Below, piece by piece: positions 24,891 through 33,387 of a stretch of DNA of 40,464 nt. Source of the DNA: Devosia sp. GTDB taxonomy: Bacteria > Pseudomonadota > Alphaproteobacteria > Rhizobiales > Devosiaceae. Every line of letters starts with the position of its first letter. Positions within the stretch are counted from its first letter, which is position 1. Below the pieces are notes generated by a model. The model ran no database searches. It was given only the letters and a program-made list of their open reading frames with translations, and had not been told where the DNA came from. The stretch spans positions 1 to 40,464 of the forward strand of contig JADGNE010000024.1 in NCBI GenBank assembly GCA_015234425.1, read 5' to 3'. The translations under genes were made by a program, and so were the position numbers.

Positions 24891-27073
24891 GCGACCAACC
24901 CTTTCAGCAGCCCTGCAATCTCGCCTTCCAGCGCTGTGATGTCGGCTTCGATCTCATCCAGCGGGCGCGGCGGTTTGTAGACGTAGAAATGCCGGTTCAC
25001 GGGGATTTCGTAGCCCACCTTGGTCTTGTCGTAGTCGACCCAGGCATCGCCCACATGCGGAAGCACTTCGCGCGCCATATAGGCGTCGATCACGTCGCGG
25101 AACTCGTCGACCAGCCGGTCATTGGGCTTGTCCGGTCCGAACTGCATGGGCAGTGGCAGGATGGTGCCCTTGGGCAGCGGGACGTTCTCGGTATCGCGCA
25201 ACTCGCTGTCTGGCTCAGGCCTGTCCTTACTGTCGCGGCAAATCTCGGCGTTTGGATCACGCTCACCGAGCGCGGAAAAGATCGCCTTCTTGATGGGAGC
25301 AGCCAGTTTCAGCCCGGCCCGTTTGGCAGCTTGGGTCAGGTCAACATCGAACGCCTCGCGATCCAGGTAGCGACCCTTGGCTTCCAGAGTTGAAAGCAAG
25401 GCGCGAATGGCATCCTGTTGGTCCCGGCCTGCGGCTTCCTCAGCCTCGACTGCCTTTGCATCCTTGCGCTTCTTGGAGATCGCGAGAACGGCGAACGCTG
25501 ACTGTTCGTCCAGTCGCGAAATGCGCAGTGGTGTCGCCTCGAAATTCATACGCAAGGGGCGCTCGACCGTCACTTTCAAAAAGCCGAACTCATGGTTCTC
25601 GAAGATGCGAGAGACCACACGAGTTTCTTTCTCGCCGGTCTTGTGATCCGTGGTGACTTGGGCCTGTTCGCCGTCTTTGAAGCCGCCATAGATTTTAGTG
25701 AGGGCGTTGATCTGGTCGTCAGTGATCTCATTGCGCTTGTTGTTCAGGCTCTTTTTCATTCTGTCGAAAAAGCGCGTGCCGTCGATCAACTGCACCTTGC
25801 CGCGCCGCTCTGCGGCTTTGCGGTTGGTGACAAGCCAGACATAGGTGAAAATGCCGGTATTGTAGAAAAGCTGATCCGGTAACGCGACAATGGCGTCGAG
25901 CCAGTCATTCTCGATGATCCAGCGACGGATGTTCGATGGACCGGATCCAGCATCGCCCGAAAACAGCGGTGAGCCGTTGAAGACGATGGCGACCTTGGAG
26001 CCGGTCGCGTTCTCGTCGCCCTGCTCATAAGGGTGCATTTTCTCGATCATGTGCTGCAAGAAAAGCAGAGAGCCATCGTTGATGGCGGGCAGGCCTGCAC
26101 CGAAGCGACCAGAAAAGCCCATCTCCTTGTGCTCGCGTTCAACGACTGCCTTCTGGTCCTTCCACTCCACGCCGAAGGGTGGGTTGGCGAGCATGTAATG
26201 AAAGCTGCTCCCCTCGAAGCCGTCACGGGTCTTGCCATCGCCCAGCGTGTCGCCAAGGACGATGTTCTTTGTGTCTTCGTCCTTGATGAGCATGTCCGAG
26301 CAGCAGATCGCCCAGGACTCGTCATTGTACTCCTGCCCATGCAGGGCAAGATTGGCTTGGCTGTTCTGTCCGAGAATGAACTTTTCCGACTCCGACAGCA
26401 TCCCGCCCGTGCCGCAGGCAGGGTCGTAAATGGTGCGGAAAATGCCCGGCGTGTAGACGTCCTGTTCGCCCGTATAGACGAGGTTCGCCATAAGGCGGAT
26501 GACCTCGCGTGGGGTGAAGTGGTCGCCGGCTTCCTCGTTCGCCTGTTCGTTGAAGCGCATCACCAGATGCTCGAAGAGGTAGCCCATTTGTAGATTGTCA
26601 ATGCGATCCGGGTGCAGGTCTACATCAGCCATTGCCTTGACGATGGTGAAAAGCCGGTTGCTGGCGTCGAGCTTTTCGATCTGGTCGGTGAACTTGAACT
26701 TCTCGAAGATCGTGCGGGCGGTGGACGAAAACCCGTTGATGTAGGAAACGAGGTTCGGCGCGATGTTTTCAGGATCGCCTAGCAGCCGCTCGAACGTGTA
26801 CGGACTGGTATTGTAGAGCGGATGCTTGCGATCCGGATCGGCAGCGCGGCCAAGCAGGCGCTCCATCGCGCTTTCCGGCATGTTCTGCGCGGTCAGCTTC
26901 TCGTATTGTTTAAGAACCGCATCCTTGCTCGGCTCTAGAAGACAATCCAGACGCCGGAGTACGATCATCGGGAGCATCACAAGCCTGTACTGCGGTGGCC
27001 GATACGGTCCCCGCAGTCGATTGGCAATTTCCCAGATGTCTTGTTTTAGCTCGTTGTGACGTTGGACATTCAT
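24887..27073 (-). CDS. hsdM: Type I DNA adenine methyltransferase subunit HsdM
   Basis: The ATG at 27073 gives 728 residues beginning MNVQRHNELKQDIWEIANRL, matching the family start. A longer frame to 27121 is not supported. Motif I is YDPACGTGGM (about 216-225) and the catalytic NPPF is at 297-300, indicating N6-adenine methylation. The C-terminal 200 residues are a long extension ending in a helical GEIAGLLKGLVA segment. It is the first gene of the R-M operon, divergent from the two-gene module at 27242-29094. It protects host DNA and forms the core of the restriction complex. Confidence 0.94.
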   Translation of the reverse strand: MNVQRHNELKQDIWEIANRLRGPYRPPQYRLVMLPMIVLRRLDCLLEPSKDAVLKQYEKLTAQNMPESAMERLLGRAADPDRKHPLYNTSPYTFERLLGDPENIAPNLVSYINGFSSTARTIFEKFKFTDQIEKLDASNRLFTIVKAMADVDLHPDRIDNLQMGYLFEHLVMRFNEQANEEAGDHFTPREVIRLMANLVYTGEQDVYTPGIFRTIYDPACGTGGMLSESEKFILGQNSQANLALHGQEYNDESWAICCSDMLIKDEDTKNIVLGDTLGDGKTRDGFEGSSFHYMLANPPFGVEWKDQKAVVEREHKEMGFSGRFGAGLPAINDGSLLFLQHMIEKMHPYEQGDENATGSKVAIVFNGSPLFSGDAGSGPSNIRRWIIENDWLDAIVALPDQLFYNTGIFTYVWLVTNRKAAERRGKVQLIDGTRFFDRMKKSLNNKRNEITDDQINALTKIYGGFKDGEQAQVTTDHKTGEKETRVVSRIFENHEFGFLKVTVERPLRMNFEATPLRISRLDEQSAFAVLAISKKRKDAKAVEAEEAAGRDQQDAIRALLSTLEAKGRYLDREAFDVDLTQAAKRAGLKLAAPIKKAIFSALGERDPNAEICRDSKDRPEPDSELRDTENVPLPKGTILPLPMQFGPDKPNDRLVDEFRDVIDAYMAREVLPHVGDAWVDYDKTKVGYEIPVNRHFYVYKPPRPLDEIEADITALEGEIAGLLKGLVA

Positions 27074-27223
27074 GGCGACACCAGTTCGTTTTGGCGCCCA
27101 TGTGACACGCATAGATTTCATTATTGGTTAACTATGGCATGCCCACGCGCAGCCCTAGGCGAGAACGACAGTCCTAACAGGCGGAAGCGGCGACGGGCTC
27201 GCAATGTGCCGAGGTCCGAAAGT

Positions 27224-27244
27224 CATAGAAATGTATGTTCTATG
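27224..27244. promoter_or_regulatory. Inverted repeat with a possible -10
   Basis: CATAGAA (27224) and TTCTATG (27238) are perfect 7-base arms with seven bases between. TATGAT (27241-27246) overlaps the right arm and resembles a -10 box. It may be an operator of the module downstream. Confidence 0.35.
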
Positions 27245-27919
27245 ATGTTCCGTCACACATCGAAGGCAACCACAACACTCAGCAATCCTCGTTTTTGCAG
27301 TTTTCGGTCGCATCGCAGAGACAGCGACAACATCCTGATTTCGATCAGATCGCGACAATACTTAGATTGCCACCAGGTCTGGGAGCCACGTGAATATCCC
27401 ACTAGATGTCCTGTCACTGGGACCTCGGCGACACGTGTGGACGTTGAGCCCACTCTCCAGTATCACAATCCAAAAAGGGCTTGGGGAGAAGCAAGGTTGG
27501 GCTCGTATAGCAAGGCGAAAACTTTCGATGGCATAACGTTCACTGAACATGGGGCTGCTCACGCAAACTATATTTCCTTGAACTACCACCGCTTCCCGTT
27601 GCTTCCGAACAAAACCTTATGGAGCAAGGACTTCTCGGTAGATGAAGAGTACACGTTGTTCTGCACCTGTCGAGAAAATAACTGGCAGTGCGCAAGCGGT
27701 ATCTATTGGGGTGTCGTTGATAAGGCGAAGCGCGTAATCGGCGAGAGCGGAGAGAAGATATCGCAATCTCCTAACAACACCGCTCCTGACAGTCCTTGGC
27801 ACTCTTATCCAATAGATACTGCGAGACGGCGTGTTCCGGACGAGATTGTTGATCACTGGCAGGATATGGAGCTGATATCCGGCCCAACCGCCAAACGTAT
27901 TCGGCGAGGGGATCTTTGA
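27242..27919 (+). CDS. Unrecognised protein, first gene of a coupled pair
   Basis: The frame is open from 27056 to a TGA at 27917-27919. The true start is unclear: ATG 27242 is used here, GTG 27437 (160 residues) is another candidate, and the first 60 residues from 27242 look weakly protein-like. The C-terminal 150 residues look real, with TFDGITFTEHGAAHANYISL, CTCRENNWQCASGIYWGVVD and DTARRRVPDEIVDHWQDMEL. No domain is recognised. Its stop overlaps the start of the next gene (ATGA), so the two are translated together. It is divergent from hsdM and likely part of the island's cargo. Confidence 0.55.
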   Translation: MMFRHTSKATTTLSNPRFCSFRSHRRDSDNILISIRSRQYLDCHQVWEPREYPTRCPVTGTSATRVDVEPTLQYHNPKRAWGEARLGSYSKAKTFDGITFTEHGAAHANYISLNYHRFPLLPNKTLWSKDFSVDEEYTLFCTCRENNWQCASGIYWGVVDKAKRVIGESGEKISQSPNNTAPDSPWHSYPIDTARRRVPDEIVDHWQDMELISGPTAKRIRRGDL

Positions 27920-29094
27920 TGAACAAGAAAAGTATAGTCATCGAGGGTAATTTCGTCGAAGCATACTTATACTTCGATCATCTGTGGCTAATATCAGCTC
28001 ATGGCGAAACCTGGGCTTTCGATATCTCATTGTACCTATCCGAAAGTGATCCAAGCACTTTCGAGGTCGCTAGGGCAGTTTTCGCCAACAACGACCAGTT
28101 GGCTCCTGGCCAGCAGTTTTTTAGTTATGACCACCTCGGTCAGCCGACTAGGGACTATTTGGATACTGGTGATCTACACATCACGTCGGCCGAGCTGGAG
28201 CAGTATTCAGTAATCTTCGACACGCGCATCAGCGCCAGGTCCGTCATGGACATGAGATGTTACTACGGCCGCGCATTTGTGGCGACCGAAAACCAGGTCA
28301 TTCAACTGCGGGTACTGAACCGGGCAGATCTAGATCATGTTGGGCGCGGTTTCAGAGCAAATGGACAGTTGGGAGGGTGGAAGGTCCATGAAGCTCGGTG
28401 TTTACAGTTCCGGTGCGGGTTTGGTGCGCTAAACATTTCCTGTGGCGATGACGGAGGTCTATACTCGACAGGCGCTAGTTCAGATGACGTAAATTGGAGG
28501 CCCGCATTCAAATCCTTTGCCGGCAAATCGACCGCCTCCGAGTATATTGCTGAACGTCTAGTGAGTGTTGGTGGGGACCTGAAGGTTGATTTATTCCACT
28601 CTCTAATGAAGGCCAGGGGTTCTGCATCGCCTGAGGAAATGCTCGGCGAGGAGGAGAAGGCCGAAAAGGAATTGATAGGCTTGGAGCGAGACCAGGGGGA
28701 TGAAGTCGACGCGATCTACAAGTCGATGGACGAGATCGCAGGCGACAAAGAATGGCAACCCCGCCGGGTATTTTTTAGCAAAAGTAAAATATGGCTTTGT
28801 GGGCCCAAGGGTCAGCTTGCATCGGTAAACGTGGCGGAACGCTCTCAGTGGATCAATCCGACAGCATCAACAAGAATGCCGGGGCTCGATAGCACTGTCC
28901 TAAGGATTTCAACTAGCGGTGCTGGATTACTGGCCGAGCTTGATGAAAGTGCCGTGTTATACGCCGATCGCAGATGGCAAACTATCTTCGATGGCGCAGT
29001 TTATTCTGTTCGAGGCTACCCGCAGTCGAAGCGGTACACCAAGATGATAACTGCCGTTGGTGAAGACCGGGCTCAACTAACTTTTGTCGCTTAG
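27919..29094 (+). CDS. Unrecognised protein, second gene of the coupled pair
   Basis: A 391-residue protein beginning MNKKSIVIEGNFVEAYLYFD at an ATG that overlaps the stop of the previous gene. The sequence is rich in short beta-strand patterns, many with Trp, Gly and Asp (HLWLISAHGETWAFDISLYL, GRAFVATENQVIQLRVLNR, GCGDDGG-type turns, KIWLCGPKGQLASVNVAE). That suggests a WD40-like or other beta-propeller over most of its length, interrupted by a charged helical insert (about 225-265). No catalytic motif is visible. Domain architecture is inferred from sequence pattern only. Together with the upstream gene it forms a compact unknown module beside a defence operon. Confidence 0.75.
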   Translation: MNKKSIVIEGNFVEAYLYFDHLWLISAHGETWAFDISLYLSESDPSTFEVARAVFANNDQLAPGQQFFSYDHLGQPTRDYLDTGDLHITSAELEQYSVIFDTRISARSVMDMRCYYGRAFVATENQVIQLRVLNRADLDHVGRGFRANGQLGGWKVHEARCLQFRCGFGALNISCGDDGGLYSTGASSDDVNWRPAFKSFAGKSTASEYIAERLVSVGGDLKVDLFHSLMKARGSASPEEMLGEEEKAEKELIGLERDQGDEVDAIYKSMDEIAGDKEWQPRRVFFSKSKIWLCGPKGQLASVNVAERSQWINPTASTRMPGLDSTVLRISTSGAGLLAELDESAVLYADRRWQTIFDGAVYSVRGYPQSKRYTKMITAVGEDRAQLTFVA

Positions 29095-29189
29095 TTCGGG
29101 TTTAGCCTACCTAGCGCAGCTGTTGTCTCTCGACTGACCTTCCGCTGGTGCGTGTAAGACCTGCTGTCCTGGCGCCGCTGGCAACCGTC

Positions 29190-29221
29190 TTCGTTGCGGA
29201 AGTTACAACTTCTGCAACGAA
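29190..29221. repeat. 32-bp near-perfect palindrome upstream of the resolvase
   Basis: TTCGTTGCGGAAGTT (29190-29204) and AACTTCTGCAACGAA (29207-29221) match at 14 of 15 positions around a central AC. The palindrome ends 60 bases before the resolvase start, the right place for a res-type crossover or subsite that binds the enzyme. Confidence 0.6.
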
Positions 29222-29281
29222 TTGCCGGGTCAAGGCATTCAGTGGCTTGCGAGCAGCAAAAGTCCGTTGCAAAACAAAGAC

Positions 29282-29824
29282 ATGATATATGGCTATGCCC
29301 GCGTATCCACCGATGGTCAGACGCTCGATGCGCAGCGTGAAGCGCTGACCTCCGAGGGGGCCGGAAAGGTCTTCTCGGAAACTGCAAGCGGGGCAAAGGC
29401 GGACCGGGAGGAACTGGCGAAGGTGCTCGCCCTCGTCGGTCAGGGGGATACGCTGCTGGTGACACGGCTGGATCGACTGGCGCGATCCACCGTCAACTTG
29501 CTCAACATCTTGGATGAGCTATCCAGAAGGGGAGCCATGTTCCGATCGCTCACCGAAGGGTGGGCCGACACAACCACTCCACATGGCCGACTAACCGTAA
29601 CCATAGTGGGTGGGGTAGCAGAATTTGAGCGTGAACTGATTCGTGCCAGAACCGGCGAGGGACGCGCCCGCGCCAAGGCACGCGGCCAGAGCCTGGGCAG
29701 ACGTCCCACACTCACACAGCATCAGCGGGAAGAAGTCCGACGCCGTAAACTGGCCGGGGAAGCCGTGCGGGAAATCGCCCGCAGCTACAATGTGAGCGCC
29801 AGCACGATCTCACGGACCGTTTGA
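29282..29824 (+). CDS. Serine recombinase (Tn3-type resolvase/invertase)
   Basis: A 180-residue protein starting MIYGYARVSTDGQTLDAQRE. Catalytic Ser9 sits in YARVST and the conserved arginines in TRLDRLARS, so the resolvase domain is intact. The C-terminal GRRPTLTQHQREEVRRRKLAG and the terminal EIARSYNVSASTISRTV form a Hin-like helix-turn-helix. It would act on the palindrome just upstream. No tnpA or transposon inverted repeats are present near it, so it is a lone resolvase of the island, perhaps for multimer resolution. Confidence 0.9.
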   Translation: MIYGYARVSTDGQTLDAQREALTSEGAGKVFSETASGAKADREELAKVLALVGQGDTLLVTRLDRLARSTVNLLNILDELSRRGAMFRSLTEGWADTTTPHGRLTVTIVGGVAEFERELIRARTGEGRARAKARGQSLGRRPTLTQHQREEVRRRKLAGEAVREIARSYNVSASTISRTV

Positions 29825-29890
29825 CGCTACTATTCTTCAAGAGGTTGGTTGTTAGGGTCGTGCAGAAACGTAAAATGGACGGGGAATATC

Positions 29891-30271
29891 TTGCAGAGCC
29901 AGCATCCCACTGACACAGAAACAGGTTCAGCCGAGCCAGTTGCACTGCTTCTGCAGGATGGAATCGTCGCGGCAGACTGGGGGAGTATACTAGAAAGGGC
30001 AGGTATCGGGGTTAGAGCAGCCGGCGGCTTTCACCCTGCACGCGCTCTACTAGCTGCCGATCCAGAGATAACGCATTTGGTCACAGATGTGGGGGTATAT
30101 ATCGGCCCATCAGTCGAAGAACTCGTGGAGTATCTGAAAACACACCCAAGGCCGCTAAAGATTGTGGTTACATCCGAAAAGACAGCCAAGATGGACGCCC
30201 TGCCGAACAACACAGTCTTTCTGTTAAAACCCGTCCAACCTTCTTATCTGATCGATGCCATAAAGATTTAA
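29891..30271 (+). CDS. Degenerate response-regulator receiver protein
   Basis: About 126 residues from a TTG at 29891, with GGGGA six bases upstream. The pattern EPVALLLQDGIVAADWGSIL, then HLVTDVGV, IVVTSE, FLLKPVQPSYLIDAI is a CheY-like receiver, with the phosphoacceptor-like Asp in VTDVG and the Lys in LLKP. The usual acidic pair at the first strand is absent (LLQDG). No output domain is present and no sensor kinase is next to it. It may be a stand-alone or non-phosphorylated receiver. Confidence 0.6.
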   Translation: MQSQHPTDTETGSAEPVALLLQDGIVAADWGSILERAGIGVRAAGGFHPARALLAADPEITHLVTDVGVYIGPSVEELVEYLKTHPRPLKIVVTSEKTAKMDALPNNTVFLLKPVQPSYLIDAIKI

Positions 30272-30293
30272 GGCATTCGCACGCGAAGTGCCC

Positions 30294-30331
30294 ACGGCCA
30301 TAACGGACAGCTTTGCTGCCGTTATGGCCGT
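30294..30331. terminator. Bidirectional terminator between receiver gene and polymerase
   Basis: A perfect 13-bp stem (ACGGCCATAACGG and CCGTTATGGCCGT) with a 12-base loop that itself pairs (CAGC/GCTG), placed between convergent genes. Confidence 0.75.
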
Positions 30332-30338
30332 ATTCATT

Positions 30339-32981
30339 TCAAGAGCGGCTGACTTTATCCATGAACCGTTCGAGGTCACCTGTTCTCATTAACTTCCCAA
30401 TTTCTGCTTCCGGGAATATCCGATGAATTTCCCGCAGCATGGGGAAACTGTGGTCATCAAGCACGACGGAATGCGCGATGACTTTAACGTTCGGGCGCTT
30501 GGCGTTCTTTACGTCCATGAGTGTCATGTGGAACCCACGATCCGCGAAATGACCGACCAGCGTTTCGTAAATCCATCCGTCCCTGGAAAAGCCCCAAAGC
30601 TCCCGCACCCAAGCACGAAGGAATTGACGCTTGAGCACCCCGAATGATCCATCAGCGCGGACTTGCAGATTGCGGAGGTGGATAGCCTCATATTGTGAGA
30701 GGTAGCTTGAAAAGTCCTCGAAATCCGCCAGTGACTTCAACACACGCTTGTTGCGAGCAGACCAGGCCTTGAAGCTGATGTAGGCGCGTTCGGCATGGTC
30801 GACCGTTTCCCACGGAAGCGTATCAAATGCCAAGTGAGGTTTAATGTATCCGGGAACCGACAGCGCCACCGGATCAATGGGTCGTCGCTTGAAATCAAAA
30901 TCTAGATTCAGAGTTATGTCGTGACTACAGGCGACAAGATCGCTTTCGTTCATCCACATGTCGCGCATGCTACTGAGCGAATTGCGGGGATGCTTCTCTC
31001 CGAATTCCCGGTTCAGGTAGAGGCCCAGCATATATTCGTTGTGATCGGCGCTTTCGGCCAGTGGTTTGACACCGGCTTTGGCCAGCACGATAGGATAACC
31101 CGGAATGGACTCCCCTGTCATCTGGCCTCGGGTTTTCATAGCGACCACTTGAGCGACCCGGTGCTTTTCGACCAGCACGGTATTGTCGTTGAAAGCGAGT
31201 TTCCGGAACCGGCGAAATTCGGATGTGAGTGGCCCATCAAGGGGAATTTCATCAAATGGCGCATCGGTGAGAAAGCCATCGGTTGTCGCGCTGATAATTC
31301 GATACTGAGAAGGCACAGCCGCAATCAGCTCGCCAAGGACCGCCCGGATAAAACCTGTCACGTGAGCCGCATGCCAGGGACTGGTGATCGCTGACGGGGG
31401 AAATCTGTTTGACGTGCCTGTCTTGGGGTCAAACGCCCGGCGTTCATGAACACCCTGCCCGAGCTTACCATAGAGGCTGTTGCCCATCTCTTTCCAGATG
31501 GCATCAAGTAGGCTCTTTGCCTGCGCCTTAGCGCGATTAGCCTGCACCTTGGTGATGAAATCCATGAAAATGGGCTGCTCGTCCAGCCACGGGATGACGA
31601 CACCCTCCAGAATTTCCAGTTTAGCGCCGAGACGATAAGCCAAAAGAAGCTCAGGGGCAGTGCAACGGCTCTCCCCTTTGAGCGGGAAAATCATCCCCTC
31701 CCGAAGCCGGACAGGCAGACAGGGAAAGCGCGTCTCGGGTGAAAACTCAAATCGGACTCTAGCCATCCCCGCAATGTTGGGGTCGTGGCGCTCCAGGCCT
31801 GTCGTATCGATGCCGAAGCTGGCGAGGTGCGTGGTATAGCGCGCTGCCCTGAAATCAAGCGCGTAGAGCCCACACATAGCGGTCGTGTAAGCGCTGGCAA
31901 GATCGAGATCGAAGAAAACCCCTGTCGGTGAGGGCCCACAATAGAAGGACTCATTGCGCCCCCCATGATAGCACATGGCACCCCATTCATCGTTGCCCTG
32001 CCGGGCAAAGGTTGGGTGCAGGGACCGGTACGTGTAGTAGCGGTTCGTGCGGGCACTATAGCGTTTCTCATCCACAACCACCTGGCTAAGGGCGCCGTTC
32101 AAATCGACACCTTGAGCGCGGAGATGCTTCTTCAGCCCGGCAATGCCCATACCGGCAAGCGTGAGCGGCAGCTTGGAAAGCCCGAGCTCCTTCCGGGCGA
32201 ACTGCTCCATGTGGAGATAGTATTTCAGTGTAAGCCGAGCGTCGTGGAGCGCATAATTCGCAAAGGCGACGGGGTCGGCCTTCAGGAATAGATCCATCCG
32301 ATCCTTGGTAAAGCCGGGAGGCAAATCGACCTTGGCCTCACCAATCAGCGACGCAGCCGAATCCAAGGAGCCCCTGCCAGGGGTCAACAACATGGTATCG
32401 GCGTAGCGGACTTTAACGATCTGGCGGTCATTCGTTCCACCCATGATCAACGCAAAGGATTTTGAACTTTGCGGTTCATCGGATGCGTCCCAGTCGATGC
32501 TCTGCCGGGTCTTGCCGGTAAAGGTTCGCCCAAACCCATCCATAAGCGTCTTGCGAGCCCAGAAGTCAGCGAAATTCGGCAGATCGGCGCGCAGGAAGTG
32601 ACCAATTATAATGACCTCGGTCGGAAACGCAGAGAGCATCCCCAACTTCGCTAGCTTCTTGATGGTCATGGTCACCAAAGCATCCAGCCGGAAGCGCTTT
32701 CGAGGGTTGCCGGACCGCGTGTAGAGGATTTCTTCGTAGGATTTACCCTCGACATCCACCGCCAGCTGCACGCTTAGCACGTGATTGAAAGGCTTGCCGG
32801 TATGAGGGTCCTCGCGCGTCACCCATTCGCTGTCCATCGCAATGCGAACAGATGGACCTTTTGCGAGTGTAGGCTTCCTACGCTTCGATGGCAGGCCACC
32901 ATCGGACGAGTGAGACTTGACGGCACGATTGGTAGTGTAAAGTTTTATATGCCCCAATCTATGAATTACACCTTCTAACAC
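30339..32981 (-). CDS. Primer-independent family B DNA polymerase (piPolB)
   Basis: An 880-residue polymerase with GTG start. Proofreading domain: ExoI D50-S-E52, ExoII around HFLRAD (D133), ExoIII Y243-x3-D247. Polymerase domain: YxGG box YHGG (338-341), motif A DLDLASAY with D360, motif B KEMGNSLYG (497-505), motif C TTDG with D568. KTRG (616-619) replaces the KxY motif; as I recall, this distinguishes piPolB from other family B enzymes. Length and the positions of Exo I and motif A agree within about ten residues with those I recall for the E. coli pipolin enzyme. Such enzymes begin DNA synthesis without a primer and replicate or repair pipolins. The gene follows a 78-residue ORF on the same strand. 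It has no clear Shine-Dalgarno and a hairpin just upstream. Confidence 0.9.
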   Translation of the reverse strand: MLEGVIHRLGHIKLYTTNRAVKSHSSDGGLPSKRRKPTLAKGPSVRIAMDSEWVTREDPHTGKPFNHVLSVQLAVDVEGKSYEEILYTRSGNPRKRFRLDALVTMTIKKLAKLGMLSAFPTEVIIIGHFLRADLPNFADFWARKTLMDGFGRTFTGKTRQSIDWDASDEPQSSKSFALIMGGTNDRQIVKVRYADTMLLTPGRGSLDSAASLIGEAKVDLPPGFTKDRMDLFLKADPVAFANYALHDARLTLKYYLHMEQFARKELGLSKLPLTLAGMGIAGLKKHLRAQGVDLNGALSQVVVDEKRYSARTNRYYTYRSLHPTFARQGNDEWGAMCYHGGRNESFYCGPSPTGVFFDLDLASAYTTAMCGLYALDFRAARYTTHLASFGIDTTGLERHDPNIAGMARVRFEFSPETRFPCLPVRLREGMIFPLKGESRCTAPELLLAYRLGAKLEILEGVVIPWLDEQPIFMDFITKVQANRAKAQAKSLLDAIWKEMGNSLYGKLGQGVHERRAFDPKTGTSNRFPPSAITSPWHAAHVTGFIRAVLGELIAAVPSQYRIISATTDGFLTDAPFDEIPLDGPLTSEFRRFRKLAFNDNTVLVEKHRVAQVVAMKTRGQMTGESIPGYPIVLAKAGVKPLAESADHNEYMLGLYLNREFGEKHPRNSLSSMRDMWMNESDLVACSHDITLNLDFDFKRRPIDPVALSVPGYIKPHLAFDTLPWETVDHAERAYISFKAWSARNKRVLKSLADFEDFSSYLSQYEAIHLRNLQVRADGSFGVLKRQFLRAWVRELWGFSRDGWIYETLVGHFADRGFHMTLMDVKNAKRPNVKVIAHSVVLDDHSFPMLREIHRIFPEAEIGKLMRTGDLERFMDKVSRS

Positions 32982-32991
32982 AAGCAGGAAG

Positions 32992-33016
32992 GATGGGCAG
33001 GTTGACCCTGCCCATC
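32992..33016 (-). promoter_or_regulatory. Hairpin directly upstream of the polymerase start
   Basis: GATGGGCAGG and CCTGCCCATC form a perfect 10-bp stem with a five-base loop, between the small ORF stop (33027) and the polymerase GTG (32981). It is too T-poor for a standard terminator and could control translation or partial termination. Confidence 0.5.
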
Positions 33017-33026
33017 TTCGCGACTT

Positions 33027-33263
33027 TTACAGTCCAAACATCTCGTTCAGGCGATCATGGATTACCTCGATGTTCTCCTCGGCTTCATCAATGACTCCGA
33101 TTAGGGCGTCACCCTTCGAGTAAATGTAGAGGCGGCCATTTGCTTGGCTATATCGCCCAATCATCATAGGATCGACCGTGATGTTGGCGGTCAGCCTAAT
33201 CATCCGGTTCGGCACCACGCGATGCGATGCAGACCGGGCGCTGTGGGTTTCAGTCGAGTTCAC
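33027..33263 (-). CDS. Small hypothetical protein upstream of piPolB
   Basis: A 78-residue ORF with GTG start (33263) and AGGAG upstream. The sequence ends YSKGDALIGVIDEAEENIEV, then IHDRLNEMFGL. A beta-rich middle with an acidic helical tail is likely, but no family is recognised. It is 45 bp upstream of the polymerase on the same strand, so the two may be co-transcribed. It could be a regulator, an accessory DNA-binding protein or unrelated cargo. Confidence 0.55.
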   Translation of the reverse strand: MNSTETHSARSASHRVVPNRMIRLTANITVDPMMIGRYSQANGRLYIYSKGDALIGVIDEAEENIEVIHDRLNEMFGL

Positions 33264-33387
33264 TTGACGCGCTCCTTCTTGTTGGCGACGGCGAATAAAT
33301 TCCAGACATCCGCATGACTGTCAAGTTCGATATTGAATACGACATCGACTGATAGACGGAAGCGAAACAACCGGGTATGCATAGTCC

